Positions 56,631 through 64,000 of a stretch of DNA of 64,000 nt are shown here, piece by piece. The number at the start of each line of letters is the position of its first letter. Within the stretch, counting starts at the first letter, position 1. The stretch covers positions 372,001 through 436,000 of the forward strand of contig JANATF010000009.1 in the NCBI GenBank assembly GCA_029449245.1, written 5' to 3'. The position numbers were made by a program, and so were the translations under genes. Below the pieces are notes generated by a model, which searched no databases, was not told where the DNA came from, and worked only from the letters and a program-made list of their open reading frames with translations. The DNA is from Mortierella alpina (taxonomy: Eukaryota; Mortierellomycota; Mortierellomycetes; Mortierellales; Mortierellaceae).

Positions 56631-57784
56631 TTATGCCTCATCTTCATCCTCGTTCTCCTCCCTGAAGCGAGGGTTGGCCTTTGACCGCTGCTGTTCATCA
56701 TCGTCCTCGTCATCATCTCTTGATCTCTTTGCAGATACGGCTAGAAAACAAATTGAGCGTAAAGAGCCACTGCCTGTTAGATTCTCTAGAAGGTGCCAAA
56801 GCCTTCCATGACTACCCAAGATGCATGCCCAAAAGGAGGCTACTAGCCCGCCCAATCTTGACATGCTTACCTTCTTTCCTGTCCTTGTAGTCCTGGTTAG
56901 CACCCTCGGGGATGGTGGTGATAGCCTCGTAGTTGGCCTTTTGATCGCGCTCACGTTCAGCCTCCTGTTTCGCACGGACATGGCCCCAGCCTCCACGGCC
57001 GGCATCGAACTCTTGACGGTACTCGTCACGGACCTGGCCACCACTCCTGCCGCGACCAAACTGTCTTCCCTCTCTGTACCCGTGGTCAAGATCTGAACGG
57101 ACGATGCGCTCATCCAGTTTCGAGCTGTTGATGTATTTCATGCAGTCCAGTGCATCGGCGTTATGGTAATATCTATTATTTCAAAGTGAAAATAGATGGT
57201 GTGTCAGAGTACATATCATGTTTGTCAATTACCTGTGCGTTGTGTGAAATTGGAGGCGAGAGGATGTGCGCGACTGGACCTCGGAAAAGAGACTTACTCG
57301 ACGAAACAGAACCCGCATGGCGTCTTTTGGTTGCGATCCAGGCCCATGATGATACGCTTAATCTCCCCGCACTTGGAGAAGAGCTCATAGATCTGCTCCT
57401 CAGTTGTGTAGAAGGACAGGTTGCCGACATACAGTGTGGTTGAGTTGGCGAGGTCCTGAGCCAGCTCATTGGACGTGCCCTGGTACTGCTGGTCCTTGTA
57501 TGTCGATGGCACTGACAACGATTGAACGATGGAGGCCTACCAAATGACAAACAAAACGAGGACATGCTGGATGGTTAGTGTTGTGGATGCAGTTTAACAA
57601 ACGTTGCTCTGTGTTCCCTCTGCAGACGATGGCGCATGCTGGCTCATTAGCAGCGAGCGTTGTCCTTTGTTTGATGAGCACGAGTTGCCTGTCGCTGTAT
57701 TTATGGTGTGTCAATGGTGGTTGCCTCTGCGTATGCTGGTGCTGTTGTGTGGATGTGTCCTTCCAGGGTGAAGCTCTTTACCAT
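56631..57784 (-). CDS. CBC2: Nuclear cap-binding protein subunit 2 (CBP20)
   Basis: Small subunit of the nuclear cap-binding complex; its RRM stacks the m7G cap of new transcripts. Exons 57298-57536, 56871-57172 and 56631-56740 are sure. The frame before 57536 meets a stop, so the start must lie in an upstream exon. The best fit is the ATG at 57782-57784, directly followed by GTAAAG, which would make [14 protein letters not shown] and 217 residues in all. The RRM shows [20 protein letters not shown] (RNP2) and [12 protein letters not shown] (RNP1), and then [20 protein letters not shown], the cap-binding arginine-rich region. [14 protein letters not shown] is also conserved. The tail is acidic. 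The first exon is the uncertain part. Confidence 0.93.
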
Positions 57785-58144
57785 GGTAATAGTGTGTGTG
57801 TGTGTGTGGAAAGAAGGTGTGTGGTTGAAGAGCCATACGCGACAGAAGGCATGGATGGACTGCGATGTGGCTTTGCACGCCCCAACCACAAGGCTTTCAA
57901 ACTGTCAACAAACCTCTTTTTTTTTTCTTTTTTTTTTAGTACTCCATTCTAGTCAGTACTGGACCTGGCCCTTCTTCACTGCCGCCGTCGTCTCTTTCAT
58001 TCATCGCCTGCTTCTCATCCTCAGCAGCCCTACTCGCCCACCCGCACTCACACGCAGCGCTTTCATTCTCGTCCGCTCAAGTTCTTTGAAAGAGTTTGAG
58101 ACCACAGAGAATAGCAACACCCCGGCAACAGACTCGCACAAGGC
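57785..58144. other. Divergent promoter region of CBP20 and UTP12
   Basis: 360 bp. Holds a (GT)8-9 run at 57792-57808 right beside the proposed CBP20 start and a T-rich tract at 57917-57938. No gene seen. Confidence 0.5.
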
Positions 58145-61100
58145 ATGGTCAAGGCATATCAGCGCTACACGCCACGCACCATCTTTGGTGTCGTGGCCAG
58201 TGGCAACTCCAACATCATCTACGACGCTGAGGGGAAATACGCCGTCAGTCCAGCTCTGGAAGATATCAGCATCTGGGATCTCAAGAAGGGGGAACTGGTA
58301 ACATACGAAAACCGCCCAAAGAAGCTTCCATTCATAGCATCCAGCGCCAAACAGCAGAGAGACTGACCCTGCTCCCCTATTTCTTAAAAACAGGTTGGAA
58401 CATGGCACGACAGCGACAACAGGGCCGAGGTAACATGCATCGCTCGCAGCACAGATCAGGATAGTTACGCAGTCGGTTATGCAAACGGTTCGATCCGTAT
58501 CTGGAGCATAAAGACTTCAGAGATCCTCGTTACTTTCAATGGCCATCGCTCTGCTGTCACTGCCTTGGCATTCGACAAGTCTGGAAGCCGATTGGTCTCG
58601 GGATCCAGGGACACGGATCTGATCGTCTGGGATGTCGAGGGAGAGGTTGGACTCTACAGGTAATGCTCTTGAATATCCTTGCGACTCTTTTATTATTACC
58701 AGAATGCCGAGTATGAAGATTGAAACTTTTGAATACTTTTCATACAATCCAACAGACTGCGTGGACATAAGGATCAGGTCACCTCTGTCAGATTCTTGTC
58801 CCGACCTTCCCTCGTGGAAGGAGGCAAGCCCACCGATGGATACGTTATCTCGGCCTCCAAGGACACACTCATCAAACTCTGGGATCTTTCGACTCAACAC
58901 TGCATGGAGACTCTGGTCGCCCACAGAAACGAGGTCTGGGACTTTGATGTGAATGAGGACGAAAGTATGCTTGTCTCAGGAGGAGGAGATGCCGACATCA
59001 AGGTCTGGAAGATTGACGCCGCGATTCTCAGGACTGGTCTGGCAGTTGGCGAGGAGGCCAAGGAGGAGGGCGACGAAGAGGCTGAGGGTGAGAGTACTGG
59101 CATTCCCAAGGCCATCACATTTTATGGATCGATCCCTCGTCAGTCCAAGGAGCGCGTTACGACTTTGAAGTTCCACTCGTCACAGCAGTTCTTGGGATGC
59201 CAAGCTTCTGACAAATCCATCGAGTTGTTCAGGATACGCACTATCGAGGAGATCAAGAAGAAGATGTCCCGCAGAAAGAAGCGTCAGCGTGAGAAGCAGC
59301 AGCAGCTGTTGAAGAAGGGTGATACCGCAGGCGCGGCAGCAGAGGAAGCCGTGGATGATACGATCCAGGCAGCAGATGAGATCACACCATGGCACGTTGT
59401 CCGGACAGGCGCCAAGCTGCGATCGTTTGACTTTGCGCCAGTCAAGGATGTGGAGAAGGCGGGACACGTGCAGTTGGTCGCCTCTTTGAACAACAACACA
59501 GTTGAGGCCTGGACAGTACCCCACCCCTCTGCCGCCAAGAATGAGGAGGCCGCAGATGAGCCCAACAAGGCCTATACACTGGAGTTGGCAGGACATCGCT
59601 CGGACATTCGCACGGTTGCCTTGAGCTCTGACGATGAATTGCTGTGCTCAGCATCTAACAGTAGGTTTTTTAGAACTGCTAGGTTGTTGTACATCTTTGT
59701 ATATTTGAGACCATTTTACTTACACTCGTCCTTTTCTTCCCTCTCGACTCTTCCTCTCGCCGCCACCACTACCCGCAGACTCCTTGAAAATCTGGAATGT
59801 CAAGACTACAGCATGCATCAGGACAATGGAGTGCGGATACGCACTGTGCTGTGCCTTCTTGCCCGGAAACCGACATGTGATTGTCGGCACAAAGGCTGGT
59901 CATCTGGAGCTCTTCGACTTGGGATCATCGTCCATGATCGAGTCGATCGAAGCCCACGACGGAGCTATCTGGTCTCTTCAGATCCGCCCTGATCGCCGTG
60001 GTCTCGTGACTGGAAGTGCAGACAAGGACGTGAAGTTCTGGGATTTCGACATGATCGAGGAGCAGGTCGGACAGTCTGTCAAGAAGCGTCTCTCGCTCGT
60101 GCACATGCGCACACTCAAGATGTCGGACGACGTGCTCTGTGTCCGGTATTCGCCCGACCAAAAGATGGTCGCTGTCTCATTACTGGACGCAACCGTCAAG
60201 GTCTTCTACCATGACACACTCAAGTTCTTCCTCTCTCTCTATGGCCACAAACTACCCGTGCTCTCAATGGACATCTCGTCAGACTCGAACCTGTTGGTAA
60301 CCTGTTCAGCCGACAAGAACGTGAAGCTGTGGGGTCTGGATTTCGGCGATTGTCACAAGTCCATGTTTGCACATCAAGAGTCGGTCATGGCCGTTCAATT
60401 CGTTTGGAACACTCATTACTTCTTCACTGCTTCCAAGGATCGCACGATTAAGTACTGGGATGGAGATAAGTTTGAGAACATTCTGAAACTCGAGGGACAT
60501 CACGGAGAAGTCTGGGCGATTGCTGTTGGAACCTACGGAAACATTGTTGTTTCAGCCTCGCACGATCGCTCATTACGTATCTGGCAAAAGACAGAGGACC
60601 AGGTGTTTTTGGAGGAAGAGAGAGAGCAGGAGCTGGATGACCTCTACGAAGCCACGCTGACGGCCTCGTTCGAGAAGAACGGCATGGTCGATCATGGCGA
60701 AGGCAACATCGGAGCACCATCAACGGGCAATGGAGACGAGCTGGCCTCTGCCGGAAAGCAGACCATGGATACCCTCAAGGCTGGAGAGCGCATCATGGAG
60801 GCTCTTGAGCTGGCGGACCAGGAGATCAATGCCTGGAAAGAGTACAATGCGGCAGTGGCTCGTGGAGAGCGTGGAGTGACCAAGCCTCAAAGGTCACCTC
60901 TTTTGATCTCCATGCGACAGACCCCTGAGCAGCATGTCTGGAACGAGCTGCAGCGGGTTCGTCCCGCAGAGCTTGATGAAGCTCTGTTGGTGCTCCCATT
61001 CTCGGCCGTGACAAGTCTTTTGAACTGGTTGGACGTGTTTGTGCAGCGGGAGTTCAACATCAACCTTGTCTGCAGGGTCCTGTTCTTCTTGATCAAGTCG

Positions 61101-61428
61101 CACCACAACCAGATTGTCGCTAACAGGATCATGCGGCCCATGCTGGACTCTGTCCGGCGAAACCTGAGAGCCGGTTTGCAGAAGCAGAAGGTATGAACGT
61201 TGATCTTGATGATGTAGGATCCCACCATAGAGAGGAGGTAATTAACGGCGATTTTTATTTTTTTGGGATATATAGGACACTATAGGGTTCAATGTCGCAG
61301 CACTCAACTATATCCGACGGGACTACGATGTCAACAACACATCAGAATTCTTTGATGAGGAAGCGATCCGCAAAGATGAAGCCAAGAAGCAGGACGCGGA
61401 GAAGAAGCGCAAGTTCATGAAGATGTAG
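58145..61428 (+). CDS. DIP2: U3 snoRNP protein Utp12/Dip2 (WDR3)
   Basis: WD-repeat subunit of the UTP-B module of the small-subunit processome, needed for 18S rRNA maturation in the nucleolus. Exons 58145-58297, 58394-58659, 58756-59660, 59779-61190 and 61276-61428 join in phase to 962 residues. It starts [17 protein letters not shown]. Twin seven-blade propellers are visible through repeated GH-WD pairs, for example [57 protein letters not shown] and [14 protein letters not shown]. The Utp12 C-terminal domain follows ([33 protein letters not shown]). The basic end KKRKFMKM is typical. Between the propellers a Lys/Arg/Gln helix ([18 protein letters not shown]) is inserted, as in other family members. 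Confidence 0.96.
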
Positions 61429-61607
61429 AAGAGAAAAGACCCCTACCCCCCTTCCTCCGCCTCATTTTCCTCATTTTCACTGTTAGATTTCCACTATGCA
61501 TTGCCTTTCCATATTTTTTTTACATCGATCATAAAGAGCACACACATTCTTTCTCGATTTCAGGGCTCTGGAATGAATTGGTTTTAGGACAGGACGAATG
61601 TGCTAGA

Positions 61608-64000
61608 CTATCCGCTACAGCTTTCGCAAGCCTCCCGGTTATCGATGGAGCACAGCATGGCAGCTTCGTTTGCCTCTTTCTCGGCCTCTTTGTTCTTGCT
61701 GATCGACAACTGGTCAACCGTAAACTTGATGGCATCGACGGCGGCGCGCGTACGGAGGTAGTACATCCCCGTCTTGAGACCCTTCTTCCAGCCGTAGAAC
61801 GCCATGCTCGTCAATTTACCGTAGTTCACATCGGTCATATGGATGTTCAACGATTGCGACTGGTCAATGAACGCGCCTCGGTCCGCCGCCATGTCAATGA
61901 TGGACTTTTGACTGATCTCATAACACGTCTTGTAAAGCATCCTGAGCTCCTCGGGGATGCTGGGGATATTCTGGATAGACCCATTCTCGGCAATGATCCG
62001 GTTCTTGAGGTTATCAGTCCACAATCCACGTTCGACCAGGTCCTTGAGCATCCAGGGGTTCACGATCTGGAATTCACCCGCGAGCACGCGTCGCGTGTAG
62101 ATATTGGAGGTGTAAGGCTCGAAACATTCATTGTTGCCAAGGATCTGCGAGGTCGAGGCGGTGGGCATAGGCGCGACCAATAGAGAGTTACGAACACCGT
62201 GGGCTGCAATCTGGGCTCGCAGCGTTGACCAGTCCCAAAGGTCGCTTGGGGTGACGCCCCACATGTCCGGTTGGAGGATCCCTTGGGAGACGGGTGAGCC
62301 CTCATAAGTCTCGTAGGGGCCTTCTTCTTGGGCGAGTTCACATGAAGTCTCAAGGGCGGCGTGGTAGATCGTCTCAAAGATGTCAATGTTGAGCTTGCGA
62401 GCCTCAGGGGAATCAAATGGCATGCGCATCTTGATGAATGCATCGGCCAGACCTTGGACCCCTAACCCTACAGGACGGTGGCGCTTGTTGGACCTTTCGG
62501 CTTCAGGGACAGGGTAGTAGTTGGCGTCGATGATCTTGTTCAGGTTCCGGGTGACGATCTTGGTGATCTTGTGAAGCATTGCGAAATCGTAGGTCGCTGT
62601 CGTTGTCGTTGTCGCGGTATTGTCGGTCATGACAAAGGCAGGAAGCGAGATATTAGCCAAGTTACAGACTGCCACCTCGTCGGGGCTGCTGTACTCGATG
62701 ATCTCGGTACACAGATTGGAGCACTTGATGGTGCCCAGATTCTGCTGATTGGATTTGCGGTTACAGGCGTCCTTGTAGAGCATGTACGGGGTCCCCGTCT
62801 CAGTTTGGGACTCGAGGATCGCAAACCACAACTTTTGGGCCTTGATGGTCTTTCGAGCTCGACCCTCTTGTTCGTATCGTTGGTAGAGTTCTTCAAACTT
62901 GTCACCCCAGACGTCTTGAAGGCCCGGTGCCTCTGCAGGACAAAAGAGGGACCAGTCGCCGTTCTCTTCAATGCGTCTCATGAATAGATCTGGGATCCAC
63001 AGGGCAAAGAACAGATCACGCGCGCGTGTCTCCTCTTTACCCGTGTTCTTGCGCAGATCCAAAAATTCAAACACATCGGCATGCCAGGGCTCGAGGTACA
63101 TGGCAAAAGCGCCAGGTCGCTTGTTGCCACCTTGATCCACATACCGAGCTGTGTTGTTGAAGACCCTCAGCATGGGGATGAGGCCATTTGAGTATCCGTT
63201 CGTGCCAGCGATATACGAACCGGACGCACGGATGTTGTGGATGTTCAGTCCGATACCGCCGGCCGTCTTGGAGATCATGGCGCAGGTTTTGAGGGTGTCG
63301 TAGATACCCTCAATCGAGTCGTCCTTCATGGTCAGGAGGAAACAGCTGGACATCTGTGGCCTGGGGGTGCCCGCATTGAACAGCGTAGGCGACGCATGCG
63401 TAAAGTATTTCTCGGACATGTAGTTGTAGGTCTCAATGGCCTTGTCGACGTTCTGGCCCCAGATGCCGACGGCAACGCGCATCAGCAGATGCTGAGGTCG
63501 CTCTGCGATCTTGCCGTCGATCTTAAGAAGGTAGGAGCGCTCGAGGGTCTTGAAGCCAAAATAGTTGTATTGGAAATCACGGTCATAGATGATGGCCGAG
63601 TTGAGACGGTCGGCATGCTTCATAATGGCGGCGTAGGTCTCGTCGCTGATCATGGAGGCAGCGAGACCTGTCTTGGGGTTGATGTAGCGGTAGAGGTCTT
63701 CGATGACTTGGGAAAAGACTTTCTTGGTCTCCTTGTGGAGGTTGGAGATGGCAATGCGCGCCGCCAAGATGGCATAGTCGGGATGTTTGGTGGTCATGTA
63801 CGCGGCCTGGTTGTTGCATGAGCGGAATTAGATATTTGTAAGATAACAATGTGGCGCCAAAACATGGCCTGTGCAGTGAGCAAAATGGTTCTAACCGTCT
63901 CAGCAGCGAGGTTATCGAGCTCGACCGTGGTCACTCCCAGATAGACACCTGAAATGACCTGGTGGAGGAGAAAAATAAAAGGCAAGAGCATAGAGAGAAA
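61608..64000 (-). CDS. RNR1: Ribonucleotide reductase large subunit (RNR1), 5' end missing
   Basis: Class I enzyme making dNDPs from NDPs. Two exons lie in the window: 63896-63958 ([20 protein letters not shown]) and 61608-63806 (from [19 protein letters not shown] to the stop); the ATP-cone and start lie beyond 64000. Active-site cysteines are seen in [22 protein letters not shown] and [11 protein letters not shown]; the substrate loop follows in [18 protein letters not shown]. The C-terminal ACESCSG carries the CxxC pair that passes electrons from thioredoxin or glutaredoxin. The donor of the intron at 63807-63895 is GTTAGA, weaker than the usual GTAAGT. It converges with UTP12, with 179 bp between stops. 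Confidence 0.96.

Noticed and set aside
61578-62987. Plus-strand frames opposite RNR1 (61578-62183, 62478-62987, 63237-63821)
   Set aside because: Shadows of the highly expressed RNR1 gene with biased codons; the minus strand matches the family throughout.

Overview
The window is nuclear DNA of a filamentous fungus. It has fungal housekeeping genes, short GT-AG introns (mostly about 70-120 nt), long glutamine/serine-rich proteins coded by CAG/CTG-rich DNA, and gene spacing of about 3 kb. Intron density, codon use, a MEF2-type MADS factor, a sphingomyelin-synthase-like enzyme and a Fanzor nuclease together suggest an early-diverging fungus, most likely Mortierellomycotina (Mortierella and relatives). 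That placement is an inference, not a database match. Exon models were built by hand: splice sites were chosen so that every junction keeps frame and the protein matches known family order.

Layout. 0.2-9.9 kb (+): an unrecognised 621-residue nuclear-looking protein, the RNA polymerase III largest subunit, a frame-broken secreted Cys-rich protein, and cytochrome c oxidase subunit VIb. 9.9-13.5 kb: a gene-poor, A/T- and pyrimidine-rich stretch. 13.5-21.8 kb: a VAP-type ER receptor (+), PCNA (-), a tRNA m3C methyltransferase (-), complex I subunit NDUFB9 (-), and TYW2/Trm12 (+) divergent from NDUFB9. 22.1-41.4 kb (all -): a MEF2-like MADS factor, two BAG-domain co-chaperone paralogues flanking a 1499-residue MIT-domain protein, and a SYG1/XPR1 SPX-EXS phosphate transporter. 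42.8-43.9 kb (+): a sphingomyelin-synthase-like enzyme. 44.1-53.1 kb is the accessory region, described next. 53.8-64.0 kb: SF3A2/Prp11 (+), a disordered orphan (+), CBP20 (-), UTP12/Dip2/WDR3 (+), and RNR1 (-, running off the right edge).

The most interesting part is 44.1-53.1 kb. A six-exon gene coding for 1568 residues ends in a RuvC-like nuclease half with a Cys4 zinc ribbon, the signature of Fanzor, the eukaryotic relative of TnpB (RNA-guided DNA endonuclease). About 1000 residues of unrecognised sequence precede it. Directly upstream on the same strand is a decayed Crypton/Ndc10-like tyrosine recombinase. Beyond that are two and a bit diverged tandem repeats of about 550 bp; a small core flanked by CATATG-type inverted repeats sits in opposite orientation in the two full copies. 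This looks like a composite mobile element (Crypton plus Fanzor cargo), old enough for the recombinase to have decayed while the Fanzor frame remains open.

Splicing is ordinary except for two GC-AG introns (in SYG1 and in the Fanzor gene) and a CBP20 start codon that seems to stand alone in its exon. No rRNA, tRNA or CRISPR array was found by eye.
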